A stretch of DNA of 64,000 bases from Microbacterium sp. zg-B185 (GTDB taxonomy: Bacteria; Actinomycetota; Actinomycetes; Actinomycetales; Microbacteriaceae). The stretch lies in contig NZ_CP126739.1 in NCBI RefSeq assembly GCF_030246885.1, positions 3,162,001 to 3,226,000 on the forward strand, written 5' to 3'. This document shows, one piece after another, positions 28,392-36,727 of the stretch (positions are counted from its first letter, which is position 1; every line of letters begins with the position of its first letter). The position numbers were made by a program, and so were the translations under genes. Below the pieces are notes generated by a model. That model saw only the letters and a list, made by a program, of their open reading frames with translations, was not told where the DNA came from and did not search any database.

Positions 28392-29564
28392 ATGACAGAC
28401 ATCGAGATCAAGAAGGGCCTGGCGGGGGTGACGGTCGACTACACCGCCGTCTCCAAGGTCAACCCGGACACCAACAGCCTGCTGTATCGCGGCTACCCGG
28501 TGCAGGAGCTCGCCGCCACGCAGTCCTTCGAGGCCGTGGCCTACCTGCTCTGGTACGGCGAACTGCCGACCGACGCGCAGCTGGCCGAGTTCGTCGCCGA
28601 GGAGCGGGCCGGCCGCGCGCTTGATGAGAACGTCAAGCAGGCGATCGACCTGGTGCCGCTGGAGGCCCACCCGATGGACGTCCTGCGCACAGCGGTGTCG
28701 CTGGCCGGGGCATCGGATCCCGCCGCCTTCGACAACTCGCGCGAGTCCGACCTCGCCAAATCCAAGCGCCTGTTCGCGAAGCTGCCGGCGATGGTCGCAT
28801 ACGACCAGCGCCGCCGGCGTGGGCAGGAGCTGGTCGATCCGCGCGAGGATCTGGACTACTCGCAGAACTTCCTGTGGATGACCTTCGGCGAGGTGCCCGA
28901 TCCCGTGGTCGCGCACGCGTTCAACGTCTCGATGATCCTGTACGCCGAGCACTCCTTCAACGCCTCGACCTTCACCGCGCGCGTGATCACCAGCACCATC
29001 GCCGACCTGTACTCGGCCGTGGTCGGTGCCATCGGCGCCCTCAAGGGACCGCTGCACGGCGGCGCGAACGAAGCCGTCATGCACATCTTCGACGAGATCG
29101 GATCGGCTGCGGAGGTCTCGGCGTGGCTGGACACCGCGCTGGCCGAGAAGCGCAAGATCATGGGCTTCGGGCACCGCGTCTACAAGCACGGCGACTCACG
29201 CGTGCCGACGATGAAGGCTGCGTTGGACACGCTCGTCGCGCACTACGACGCCGCGGACCTGGCGGCGCTGTACGACGCGCTCGAGTCGGAGTTCGTCTCG
29301 CGCAAGGGCATCTACCCGAACCTCGACTACCCGTCGGGGCCGGCGTACAACCTGATGGGGTTCGACACCCCGACCTTCACGCCGCTGTTCGTCGCTGCGC
29401 GCGTCACCGGGTGGACCGCGCACATCATGGAGCAGGCGGCATCCAACGCCCTCATCCGCCCACTGTCGGCCTACAACGGTCCGGACGAGCGGCACATCGA
29501 AGGCTACGTCCCGGATGCCGAGGCCGAGGCCACGCGCGAACGGCCCGAGGAAGCCGCGGGCTGA
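28392..29564 (+). CDS. prpC: 2-methylcitrate synthase
   Basis: Condenses propionyl-CoA with oxaloacetate to 2-methylcitrate. The 390-aa citrate-synthase-fold protein has catalytic His in LKGPLHGGANE, His in GFGHRVYK and the Asp region DYPSGPAYNLMGF. The short type-II-like length and prpDB neighbours support methylcitrate over citrate synthase. A 99-bp gap separates it from prpB; AAGGAGAG precedes the ATG. Confidence 0.94.
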   Translation: MTDIEIKKGLAGVTVDYTAVSKVNPDTNSLLYRGYPVQELAATQSFEAVAYLLWYGELPTDAQLAEFVAEERAGRALDENVKQAIDLVPLEAHPMDVLRTAVSLAGASDPAAFDNSRESDLAKSKRLFAKLPAMVAYDQRRRRGQELVDPREDLDYSQNFLWMTFGEVPDPVVAHAFNVSMILYAEHSFNASTFTARVITSTIADLYSAVVGAIGALKGPLHGGANEAVMHIFDEIGSAAEVSAWLDTALAEKRKIMGFGHRVYKHGDSRVPTMKAALDTLVAHYDAADLAALYDALESEFVSRKGIYPNLDYPSGPAYNLMGFDTPTFTPLFVAARVTGWTAHIMEQAASNALIRPLSAYNGPDERHIEGYVPDAEAEATRERPEEAAG

Positions 29565-29597
29565 GCACCGCCACCACACCGATCCCGAGGAGCTGAC

Positions 29598-30776
29598 ATG
29601 CCCACCGCCGTCATCGTCGATGTCGTCCGCACACCGTCCGGCCGAGGCAAGCCGGGGGGAGCGCTCTCGAGCGTCCACCCGGTCGATCTGGCCGCCGGTG
29701 TGCTGCGATCCGTCCTCGAGCGCAACGGTCTGGATTCGCGGCAGGTCAACGACGTCCTGCTCGGGTGCGTCAGCCAGGTCGGCGACCAGGCGATGAACAT
29801 CGCCCGTCAGGCGGTCCTCGCGGCCGGGTTCGACGAGACCGTCCCGGCCGCCACGATCGACCGGCAATGCGGGTCCAGTCAGCAGGCGGCGCATTTCGCC
29901 GCGCAGGGCGTGATGGCCGGCGCGTACGACATCGTGATCGCGGGCGGCGTGGAATCGATGAGCCGAGTTCCGCTCGGATCCTCGCGCGCCGGGGGATCCC
30001 GCTCGCACCTCCTGGACGAGCGCTACCCCGAGGGGCTGATCAATCAGGGTGTCTCGGCCGAGCTGATCGCGCAGAAGTGGGGGCTGTCGCGCGACGTGCT
30101 GGACGCCTACTCGGCGGAGTCGCATCGCCGGGCAGCGGATGCCGCGGCGCAGGGCAGGTTCGACTCGCAGCTGCTTCCGGTGCCTGTGGGCGATGGCGCC
30201 GTGGTCGCGAGCGACGAGACCGTGCGCGAGGGAACCACGATCGATGGGCTGCGGAGTCTGCACCCGGCGTTCCGCACGGACGAGCTCGCCGCGCGCTTCC
30301 CTGAGCTTGACTGGCGGATCACACCCGGCAACTCGTCCCCGCTGACCGACGGGGCCTCCGCGGCGCTGATCATGAGCGAGGAGAAGGCGCTCGAACTCGG
30401 GCTCACCCCGCGCGCCCGGTTCCACGCCTTCGCCGTGGTCGGCGATGACCCCCTGTACATGCTCACCGGTCCCATCCCCGCGACGCGGCGGATCCTCGAA
30501 CGCAGCGGCCTCAGCATCCATGACATCGACGCGTATGAGGTCAACGAGGCGTTCGCCTCCGTCCCGCTCGCGTGGGCGCGCGAGCTGCGTGCCGACCCCG
30601 ACCGGCTCAACCCATGGGGCGGTGCGATCGCGCTCGGTCACGCCCTCGGCTCGTCGGGCACGCGACTGCTCGGAACGCTGCTGGCCGAGCTCGAGGCGAC
30701 CGGTGGGCGATACGGGCTGCAGACGATGTGCGAGGGCGGCGGCATGGCCAACGCCACGATCATCGAGCGGCTCTGA
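29598..30776 (+). CDS. Acetyl-CoA C-acyltransferase (thiolase)
   Basis: Thiolase of 392 aa, degradative type by pattern. The acyl-accepting Cys91 lies in DRQCGSSQQA; the His in VNEAFA and the GGAIALGHALGSSGTR and CEGGGMANA motifs complete the active site. It lies 33 bp after prpC, with GGAGCTG-type ribosome-binding site, so it is likely the last gene of the prp operon. It probably cleaves a 3-ketoacyl-CoA to acetyl-CoA or propionyl-CoA, feeding PrpC. A strong hairpin follows 44 bp downstream. Confidence 0.92.
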   Translation: MPTAVIVDVVRTPSGRGKPGGALSSVHPVDLAAGVLRSVLERNGLDSRQVNDVLLGCVSQVGDQAMNIARQAVLAAGFDETVPAATIDRQCGSSQQAAHFAAQGVMAGAYDIVIAGGVESMSRVPLGSSRAGGSRSHLLDERYPEGLINQGVSAELIAQKWGLSRDVLDAYSAESHRRAADAAAQGRFDSQLLPVPVGDGAVVASDETVREGTTIDGLRSLHPAFRTDELAARFPELDWRITPGNSSPLTDGASAALIMSEEKALELGLTPRARFHAFAVVGDDPLYMLTGPIPATRRILERSGLSIHDIDAYEVNEAFASVPLAWARELRADPDRLNPWGGAIALGHALGSSGTRLLGTLLAELEATGGRYGLQTMCEGGGMANATIIERL

Positions 30777-30820
30777 TCCCGCACCTCGCCGGCGCCGCCG
30801 CGAGCGCGCGCCTTCTCTGT

Positions 30821-30880
30821 GTTCACTTGCCCTGGATGTACGCCCCAGGCCTCTCGGACGTACATCCAGTGCAAGTGAAC
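30821..30880. terminator. Near-perfect 22-bp-stem intergenic hairpin
   Basis: Arms 30821-30842 and 30859-30880 pair over 21 of 22 positions (GTTCACTTGC/GCAAGTGAAC, one mismatch, then CTGGATGTACG/CGTACATCCAG), with a 16-nt loop. It lies after the thiolase stop and before the acyl-CoA dehydrogenase promoter. It is stable enough to act as a terminator, but both arms and loop are unusually long and no U run follows. Confidence 0.7.
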
Positions 30881-30944
30881 GGAGGGGTTGATGGGGATGC
30901 TGCGGCGGTTCTTTGTGTTCCTCGCAAATACTCGGGACCCCCTG

Positions 30945-30950
30945 TAAAAT
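30945..30950 (+). promoter_or_regulatory. -10 element candidate of the valine-type operon
   Basis: TAAAAT preceded by TG, in the most AT-rich stretch nearby, 62 bp before the acyl-CoA dehydrogenase start. No good -35 hexamer is visible, so it may act as an extended -10. Confidence 0.4.
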
Positions 30951-31012
30951 AGGCAGAGTGCTCACGTGGGCACGGTGACGTTCACCAGGATGATCCGCCA
31001 ACGGAGGCAGTG

Positions 31013-32185
31013 ATGACCATGACGATGCCCACATCCCACGCCGACGAACGGGCCGCGATTGTCGCCGCGGTGCGCGACTTCGCGCAGGCCGAGATCGCGC
31101 CGCACGCGTTGGACTGGGATGAGCGCAAGCACTTCCCCCGCGATGTGCTCGCCCGCGCCGGCGAGCTGGGTCTCGGCGGCATCTACGTCCGCGAGGACGT
31201 GGGCGGCTCGGCGCTCAGCCGCGCCGACGCGGTCGCGGTCGTCGAAGAGCTGGCCAAGGCGGACCCCTCGATCGCGGCGTACATCACGATCCACAACATG
31301 GTGGCGTGGATGATCGACTCCTACGGCACCGACGCGCAACGGCGACGTTGGCTGCCCGGCCTGACCGCGATGACGGATTTCGGCAGCTACTGCCTCACCG
31401 AGCCCGGCGCCGGCTCCGACGCCGCCGCCATCACCACCAGTGCGATCCGGATCACCGATGCGGACGGCGGCGACTCCTACGCTCTGACCGGAGTCAAGCA
31501 GTTCATCTCGGGCGGCGGCGAGGCATCCGTGTATGTCGTGATGGCCCGGACCGGAGAGCCGGGTGCTCGCGGGATCACGGCGTTCCTCGTGCCCGCCGAC
31601 GCACCGGGGCTGTCGTTCGGCGTGAACGAGAAGAAGATGGGCTGGAACGCACAGCCCACGCGGCAGGTGATCCTGGACGAGGTCCGAGTCGCGGCATCCG
31701 ATGTGCTGGGCGCCGAGGGGCAGGGGTTCAAGATCGCGATGTCCGGACTGAACGGGGGGCGGATCAGCATCGCCGCGTGCTCGCTCGGCGGCGCACAGTG
31801 GGCGCTCGACCGGGCTGTCCAGTACGTTCACGAGCGCTTCACATTCGGCGAGCCGCTGGCCGAGAAGCAGTCCGTGGTGTTCACGCTCGCCGACATGGCG
31901 ACCGAGCTGCGGGCCGCCCGCGCGCTGGTGCGCGACGCCGCGACGGCGATCGACGAGCAGGCGCCGGATGCGGCGATGCAGTGCGCGATGGCCAAGCGCT
32001 TCGCGACGGACGCCGGCTCCCGCATCGCGAACGAGGCCCTGCAGCTGCACGGGGGATACGGGTACCTGCACGAGTACGGTTTCGAGAAGGTCGTCCGCGA
32101 TCTGCGGGTGCACCAGATCCTGGAGGGCACCAACGAGATCATGCGCGTCATCATCGGCCGCGAGCTGCTGGGGCCGTCGCGATGA
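31013..32185 (+). CDS. Acyl-CoA dehydrogenase, isobutyryl-CoA-type
   Basis: FAD-dependent alpha,beta-dehydrogenase of 390 aa passing electrons to ETF. Signatures: CLTEPGAGSDAA, KQFISGGGEA, and the C-terminal LHGGYGYLHEY and ILEGTNEIMR segments, the latter with the catalytic-base region. The overall pattern resembles isobutyryl-CoA dehydrogenase (ACAD8). The next gene, 3-hydroxyisobutyrate dehydrogenase, supports valine breakdown. The ATG at 31013 has GGAGG at 31003-31007; a GTG one codon earlier is possible. The stop overlaps a mini-ORF (32182-32217). Confidence 0.9.
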   Translation: MTMTMPTSHADERAAIVAAVRDFAQAEIAPHALDWDERKHFPRDVLARAGELGLGGIYVREDVGGSALSRADAVAVVEELAKADPSIAAYITIHNMVAWMIDSYGTDAQRRRWLPGLTAMTDFGSYCLTEPGAGSDAAAITTSAIRITDADGGDSYALTGVKQFISGGGEASVYVVMARTGEPGARGITAFLVPADAPGLSFGVNEKKMGWNAQPTRQVILDEVRVAASDVLGAEGQGFKIAMSGLNGGRISIAACSLGGAQWALDRAVQYVHERFTFGEPLAEKQSVVFTLADMATELRAARALVRDAATAIDEQAPDAAMQCAMAKRFATDAGSRIANEALQLHGGYGYLHEYGFEKVVRDLRVHQILEGTNEIMRVIIGRELLGPSR

Positions 32186-32217
32186 CCGGCGCACTCGGAG
32201 CGGAGATGCAGCGATGA
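32182..32217 (+). CDS. Possible 11-aa linking ORF between acyl-CoA dehydrogenase and mmsB
   Basis: [11 protein letters not shown]: starts in the upstream stop (ATGA) and ends in the mmsB start (ATGA again). No function is expected from the peptide; translational coupling is the plausible role. Could be chance. Confidence 0.3.
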   Translation: MTGALGAEMQR

Positions 32218-33119
32218 GGATCGCGTTCCTCGGTCTCGGGCACATGGGGCTGCCGATGGCCGCCAACCTCGCTGCGGCAGGTCACGACGTGGTCGGCTTC
32301 GACGTGGTTCCGGCCGCGACCGAGGCCGCACGCGTTGCCGCGCTACCTGTGGCCGACTCGGGGCAGGATGCCGTGGCATCCGCCGAGATCGTGATCACGA
32401 TGTTCCCGAGCGGCCGTCATGTGATCGACGCGTATCGGGGATCCGCCGAGGCGCCCGGGCTGCTGGCGGTGGCCCCGGCGGGGACGCTGTTCATCGACTC
32501 CTCGACCATCGCGGTGGACGAGGCGCAGGAGGCCGCGGGCCTGGCTGCCGCGGCCGGCCACCGGGCGCTGGACGCTCCCGTCTCCGGCGGCGTCGTCGGC
32601 GCCGAGAACGCCACGCTGGCGTTCATGGTCGGCGGTTCGGAGCGGGACTTCGAGGCGGCTCGGCCGATCCTGGAGGCGATGGGGCGGCGGGTGGTGCACT
32701 GCGGCGGGGCAGGACTCGGGCAGGCCGCGAAGGTGTGCAACAACATGATCCTCGCCGTCTCGCAGATCGCGGTCGCAGAGGCCTTCGTGCTCGGCGAGCG
32801 GCTCGGCCTCTCGCATCAGGCCCTGTTCGACGTCGCCTCCAACGCGTCCGGCCAGTGCTGGGCGCTGACGACGAACTGTCCGGTGCCCGGACCGGTGCCG
32901 TCGAGTCCGGCCAACCGGGACTACCGGCCCGGCTTCGCGGGCGCGCTCATGAACAAGGACCTCGGGCTGGCCGAACAGGCGATCGATCTGACCGGCGTCG
33001 ACGCGCGGATGGGGCGGCTGGCGCGCGAGATCTACCGGGATTTCGCAGCCGGCGAGGGGGCGGGTCAGGACTTCTCCGGGATCATCCGCACCATCCGCGC
33101 CGAAGGCCCCCAGCCATAG
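32214..33119 (+). CDS. mmsB: 3-hydroxyisobutyrate dehydrogenase
   Basis: Oxidises 3-hydroxyisobutyrate to methylmalonate semialdehyde with NAD in valine catabolism. The 301-aa beta-hydroxyacid dehydrogenase has the N-terminal Rossmann motif [15 protein letters not shown] (5-19), substrate-binding [11 protein letters not shown], and catalytic Lys in [14 protein letters not shown]. The ATG at 32214 lies inside the stop of the 11-codon ORF. It directly follows the isobutyryl-CoA-dehydrogenase-like gene; mmsA is not in the window. Confidence 0.92.
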   Translation: MRIAFLGLGHMGLPMAANLAAAGHDVVGFDVVPAATEAARVAALPVADSGQDAVASAEIVITMFPSGRHVIDAYRGSAEAPGLLAVAPAGTLFIDSSTIAVDEAQEAAGLAAAAGHRALDAPVSGGVVGAENATLAFMVGGSERDFEAARPILEAMGRRVVHCGGAGLGQAAKVCNNMILAVSQIAVAEAFVLGERLGLSHQALFDVASNASGQCWALTTNCPVPGPVPSSPANRDYRPGFAGALMNKDLGLAEQAIDLTGVDARMGRLAREIYRDFAAGEGAGQDFSGIIRTIRAEGPQP

Positions 33120-33135
33120 CGCCCGTGCCCCCGTG

Positions 33136-33254
33136 GGTTCCCCTGTCACGACCCGCCGCCGTGCCGTGCAGTTTGCGACAGGGGAGCCGAGTCTGGTTGG
33201 GTTCCCCTGTCACGACACGCCGACCGGAGCCGCGCATTGCGACAGGCGAGCAGC
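33136..33254. repeat. Two adjacent extragenic hairpin elements
   Basis: Element 1: GGTTCCCCTGTC (33136-33147) pairs with GACAGGGGAGCC (33177-33188), one G-T pair. Element 2 begins GGTTCCCCTGTCACGACACG (from 33200) and closes with GCGACAGGCGAGC (33239-33251). The 17-mer CCTGTCACGACACGCCG at 33206-33222 recurs in reverse orientation at 39523-39539. Confidence 0.7.
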
Positions 33255-33309
33255 GATCTCGCACCGGCGAGCAGCGATCCCGCACCGACGAGCAGCGATC
33301 CCGCACCGA
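33247..33309 (+). repeat. Three 21-bp tandem repeats upstream of enoyl-CoA hydratase
   Basis: Units at 33247-33267, 33268-33288 and 33289-33309, differing at two positions, each with core CGAGCAGCGATCYCGCACCG. They end 3 bp before the AAGGAG ribosome-binding site of the next gene, so they would lie in its 5' leader. Confidence 0.75.
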
Positions 33310-33321
33310 GCAAGGAGAGAG

Positions 33322-34116
33322 ATGACCGAGTCCGAGAGCACGACCGCCTACGAGACGATCCTGGTGGAGACCCGCGGGCGGGTCGGCTGGATCACCCTGA
33401 ACCGTCCCGAGGCGCTGAACGCGCTGAACACGCAGGTGATGCGGGACATCGTGGCCGCGGCATCCGTCTTCGATGCGGACGAGCGCATCGGGGCGATCGT
33501 GGTGACCGGTTCGGAGCGCGCGTTCGCGGCCGGGGCGGACATCAAAGAGATGGAAGCCAAGTCCGGCCTGGACATGGTGATGAGCGACCATTTCGGCGGG
33601 TGGGCGCAGTTCGCGGCGCTCCGCACGCCGGTGATCGCCGCGGTGTCCGGGTACGCCCTGGGCGGCGGGTGCGAGCTGGCGATGATGTGCGACCTGATCA
33701 TCGCGGCCGACACGGCCAAGTTCGGTCAGCCCGAGATCAACCTCGGCGTCATCCCGGGCATGGGCGGTTCGCAGCGGCTGGTGCGGGCCGTCGGGTACTA
33801 CAAGGCCGCCGACCTGGTGCTGACCGGACGGATGATGGATGCCGCGGAGGCCGAACGCGCCGGGCTCGTGTCCCGCGTGGTGCCGGCGGCGGAGCTGCTG
33901 GCCGAGGCGGGGAAGGCGGCCGAGGCGATCGCGTCGAAGTCGCTGCCGTCGGTGTACGCGGCCAAGGCGGCGCTGGATGTCGCGCTGGAGTCGACCCTGA
34001 CCGAGGGCATCCGCTTCGAGCGTCACGTCTTCGCGGCGCTGTTCGACACCGCCGATCAGAAGGAAGGGATGGCAGCCTTCCGTGAGAAGCGCACCCCCGA
34101 CTTCACGAACCGCTGA
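33322..34116 (+). CDS. Enoyl-CoA hydratase
   Basis: 264-aa crotonase that hydrates 2-enoyl-CoA. Unlike the copy at 16864 it keeps both catalytic glutamates: Glu118 in [11 protein letters not shown] and Glu138 in FGQPEINLG, with the classic 20-residue spacing. The oxyanion motif [10 protein letters not shown] is at about 68-77. It lies after mmsB and could hydrate methacrylyl-CoA or short-chain enoyl-CoAs. ATG at 33322 with AAGGAG at 33312-33317; the open frame upstream covers the tandem repeats and is probably not translated. Confidence 0.92.
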   Translation: MTESESTTAYETILVETRGRVGWITLNRPEALNALNTQVMRDIVAAASVFDADERIGAIVVTGSERAFAAGADIKEMEAKSGLDMVMSDHFGGWAQFAALRTPVIAAVSGYALGGGCELAMMCDLIIAADTAKFGQPEINLGVIPGMGGSQRLVRAVGYYKAADLVLTGRMMDAAEAERAGLVSRVVPAAELLAEAGKAAEAIASKSLPSVYAAKAALDVALESTLTEGIRFERHVFAALFDTADQKEGMAAFREKRTPDFTNR

Positions 34117-34132
34117 CGCGCCGATCGGAGGG

Positions 34133-34203
34133 CGCGAGACTGCAACGGGGCGTCGAGACTGCGGGCACACCCCACCGTCTCGCCACGCGGTTGCAGTCTC
34201 GCG
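34133..34203. terminator. Nested intergenic hairpin
   Basis: Outer arms CGCGAGACTGCAAC (34133-34146) and GTTGCAGTCTCGCG (34190-34203) pair perfectly over 14 bp. An inner CGAGAC (34154-34159)/GTCTCG (34177-34182) pair echoes the outer arm. It lies between convergent genes, where a bidirectional terminator is expected. Confidence 0.65.
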
Positions 34204-34240
34204 GCGGCGGGCGCCAAGGCCGGGCGCGGCCGGCGACGGG

Positions 34241-34777
34241 TCAGAGGGGCTCGGGCAGGGGGCGCGGGTCGGCGAAATCCCCGGCGTCCTTGCGGAAGCG
34301 GGCGAGGATGCGCACCAGCTCGACCGTGTCGTCGCCGGACAGACCAGGATCGGCGAACACCTCCGTGTTGAGCGCATCCGTGGCCTTCTCGACCAGGTCC
34401 CGGCCGGCCGGCGTGAGCACGAGCATCGCCGCCCGCCCGTCGCCCGGATGCGGCTCCCGCTCGACGAGTCCGTCGCGGACGAGACGATCCACCGTGTTCG
34501 TGACACTGGTCGGGTGCACTTGCAGCCGCGCGATGGCGCTGGCCATCGGCATCCTGCCCGCGCGGGTGAAACCGAGCAGGCGCAGCATCTCGTATCGCGC
34601 GAAGGAGAGGTGGAACGGCTTCAGCGCGGCGTCGATGCGCGCGAGCATCAACTGCTGCGCGCGGATGATGGAGGTGACCGCGGACATGCCCGGTGCGGCG
34701 TCCGCCCATCCGTGCGCCGTCCACTGGCGTTTGGCCTCGGCGATCGGGTCGACGGGGAGTGGTCCTGATCTCGACAT
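34241..34777 (-). CDS. MarR-family transcriptional regulator
   Basis: 178-aa winged-helix protein: LSFARYEMLRLLGFTRAGRM (about 62-81) leads into ASAIARLQVHPTSVTNTVDRL recognition region and the DGRAAMLVLTPAGR wing. The effector is unknown; MarR proteins in this setting often sense aromatic acids or acyl-CoA thioesters. The ATG at 34777 has GGAGAGGGG about 8 nt upstream. It is divergent from etfB; two palindromes lie in the 188-bp gap. Confidence 0.88.
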   Translation of the reverse strand: MSRSGPLPVDPIAEAKRQWTAHGWADAAPGMSAVTSIIRAQQLMLARIDAALKPFHLSFARYEMLRLLGFTRAGRMPMASAIARLQVHPTSVTNTVDRLVRDGLVEREPHPGDGRAAMLVLTPAGRDLVEKATDALNTEVFADPGLSGDDTVELVRILARFRKDAGDFADPRPLPEPL

Positions 34778-34858
34778 GTGACGTTTCCCCTCTCCCTTAC
34801 ACGGTACTGACCGGGGGCCGGCCCTCCGAACACGGGCGCGGCCACCACGGGAGGGATG

Positions 34859-34870
34859 AATGTATACATT
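34859..34870. promoter_or_regulatory. Palindrome with TGTATACA core between marR and etfB
   Basis: Perfect 12-bp palindrome AATGTATACATT. Its core equals the site overlapping the -10 of the gntR-prp operon (24989-24996), so the GntR protein rather than the adjacent MarR may bind it. Confidence 0.5.
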
Positions 34871-34881
34871 ATTGCGAGTGC

Positions 34882-34897
34882 CCGGCGTAAACGCCGG
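34882..34897. promoter_or_regulatory. Second palindrome between marR and etfB
   Basis: CCGGCGT-AA-ACGCCGG, 7-bp arms. It lies about 40 bp before a TAGACT -10 candidate (34936-34941) of etfB. Possible MarR operator. Confidence 0.4.
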
Positions 34898-34965
34898 TGA
34901 CTCATCGGCGAATGGGTACATTGCCGCCGCCACGTTAGACTCGCCGGTGGCGTGAGGAGCTGTCG

Positions 34966-35742
34966 ATGAAGATCATTGTCCTGGTCAAGGAGGTCCCGGA
35001 TACGTATGGGGATCGCAAGCTGGATCTGGAGACCGGGCTGGCCGATCGTGCGGCGAGCGAGACGGTGCTGGATGAGATCGGTGAGCGGGCGCTGGAGGTC
35101 GCGCTGAGCTACGCGGATGAGAATCCGGATACCGAGGTCGTGGTGATGTCGATGGCTCCGGCCGGTTCGGCCGCGACGGTGCGGAAGGGTCTGGCGATGG
35201 GGGCGGGGTCTGCGGTGCACATCGCGGATGAGGGCCTGGTCGGTGCGGATCTGGGCTTGACGGCGGAGGTGCTGGCGGCGGCGGTGCAGCGGACCGGGTT
35301 CGATCTGGTGATCGCCGGGAACGTGTCCACCGATGGGTCCGGAGGGGTGATGGCCTCGATGGTGGCGGAGCTTCTGGATGTGCCGGCCGCGACCGCGCTG
35401 AACACGGTCGTGATCGGCGATGGTGTGGTGTCCGGCGAGCGGGCCAGCGATGCGGCGACGATGCAGGTGTCGGCTGCGCTGCCGGCGGTGATCTCGATCA
35501 CGGAGCGTCTGCCGGATGCGCGGTTCCCGAATTTCAAGGGCATCATGGCGGCGAAGAAGAAACCGTTCGAGACGTTGTCGCTGGTGGATCTGGCGATCGA
35601 GCCGGAGGATGCCAGCGCGTCCCGGTCGATCGTGCTGGGTCTGTCGGAGAAGCCGCCGCGGCAGGCGGGTACGAAGATCGTGGACGAGGGTGATGCGGGC
35701 CAGAAGCTCGCGGAGTTCCTGGTCCAGAACCGGCTGGTGTAG
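34966..35742 (+). CDS. etfB: Electron transfer flavoprotein beta subunit
   Basis: Beta subunit of the ETF heterodimer, which collects electrons from acyl-CoA dehydrogenases such as those at 31013 and 61827. The 258-aa protein starts [19 protein letters not shown] and has the AMP-binding [18 protein letters not shown] region (about 118-135) and the recognition-loop-like [15 protein letters not shown] segment. ATG with GAGGAG upstream. Unlike its neighbours it favours GAT, GGT and CGT codons. Forms an operon with etfA (2 bp apart) and the cytochrome-b-like gene. Confidence 0.95.
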   Translation: MKIIVLVKEVPDTYGDRKLDLETGLADRAASETVLDEIGERALEVALSYADENPDTEVVVMSMAPAGSAATVRKGLAMGAGSAVHIADEGLVGADLGLTAEVLAAAVQRTGFDLVIAGNVSTDGSGGVMASMVAELLDVPAATALNTVVIGDGVVSGERASDAATMQVSAALPAVISITERLPDARFPNFKGIMAAKKKPFETLSLVDLAIEPEDASASRSIVLGLSEKPPRQAGTKIVDEGDAGQKLAEFLVQNRLV

Positions 35743-35744
35743 GG

Positions 35745-36722
35745 GTGGCGGAGATGACTTTTGCGGACGACTCGGTTCTGGTGCTGCTGGATGTGACCCC
35801 CGGCGGCGAGCTGGCCAAGTCCGCCGCGGGCCTGCTCGGCGCTGCGGCCGGGGTGGGCACGCCGGTGGCGCTGCTGGTCTCGGATGCGGCGGGGGTGGCG
35901 GATGCCGCGGCTGCGCTGGGCGCGGCGCAGGTGCTGGTCGCTTCCCCGGGCGAGGGTCTGACCGTGCCGGTGGTGGATGCTCTGACCGCCGCGGCGGATC
36001 TGGTCCGCCCGGACGCGATCCTGATCTCCAACTCGGTCGAGGGCCGCGATGTCGCCGGTCGGTATGCGGCGCGGACCCGGTCGGGGCTGTGCGTGGACGC
36101 GGTCGGGGTGTCCCGGGATGCCGAGGGCGTGGTCGCGCATCACTCGGTGTACGGGGGCGCGTTCGAGGTCGATTCGGCGGTGACCTGGGGTGCGCCGGTG
36201 ATCACGATCCGGCAGGGCGCGGTCGAGGCGCGCGCGGAGGCGGTGACCTCTCCGGAGGTGGAGATGCTGGAGGTGACGGCATCCGGTCGTCGGGCTGCGA
36301 CGGTGGAGTCCGTGGACGAGGCGGTCGTGGAGTCCTCGCGTCCGGAGCTGCGTGGCGCCGGGAAGGTGGTCTCGGGCGGGCGCGGGCTGGGCTCGCAGGA
36401 GAAGTTCGTCCTGGTCGAGCAGCTCGCCGACGTGCTGGGTGCCGCGGTCGGCGCCTCGCGGGCCGCGGTCGATGCCGGGTATGTGCCGCAGTCGTTCCAG
36501 GTGGGGCAGACCGGGGTGTCGGTCTCGCCGCAGCTGTACGTCGCCCTGGGCATCTCCGGTGCGATCCAGCACAAGGCCGGCATGCAGACCGCCAAGACGA
36601 TCGTCGCGATCAACAAGGACGGGGATGCCCCGATCTTCGAGATCGCCGACTTCGGTGTCGTGGGTGATCTGTTCACCGTGGTGCCGCAGCTGATCGCCGC
36701 ACTCGAGGCCCGGAAGGCGTAG
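35745..36722 (+). CDS. etfA: Electron transfer flavoprotein alpha subunit
   Basis: FAD-binding alpha subunit of ETF. The C-terminal domain shows the FAD motif [13 protein letters not shown] (about 209-221), followed by [40 protein letters not shown] and [17 protein letters not shown], all standard. The start is ambiguous between GTG 35745 and ATG 35754; I kept the longer. It shares the etfB codon preference. Followed 5 bp later by the membrane cytochrome gene. Confidence 0.95.
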   Translation: MAEMTFADDSVLVLLDVTPGGELAKSAAGLLGAAAGVGTPVALLVSDAAGVADAAAALGAAQVLVASPGEGLTVPVVDALTAAADLVRPDAILISNSVEGRDVAGRYAARTRSGLCVDAVGVSRDAEGVVAHHSVYGGAFEVDSAVTWGAPVITIRQGAVEARAEAVTSPEVEMLEVTASGRRAATVESVDEAVVESSRPELRGAGKVVSGGRGLGSQEKFVLVEQLADVLGAAVGASRAAVDAGYVPQSFQVGQTGVSVSPQLYVALGISGAIQHKAGMQTAKTIVAINKDGDAPIFEIADFGVVGDLFTVVPQLIAALEARKA

Positions 36723-36727
36723 ACCCG

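Noticed and set aside
33247..33309. CRISPR-like repeats
   Set aside because: The 21-bp units are directly adjacent with no spacers and no cas genes nearby.
33133..33321. 63-residue N-terminal extension of the enoyl-CoA hydratase
   Set aside because: It only translates the extragenic hairpins and tandem repeats; AAGGAG correctly spaced before 33322 marks the start.
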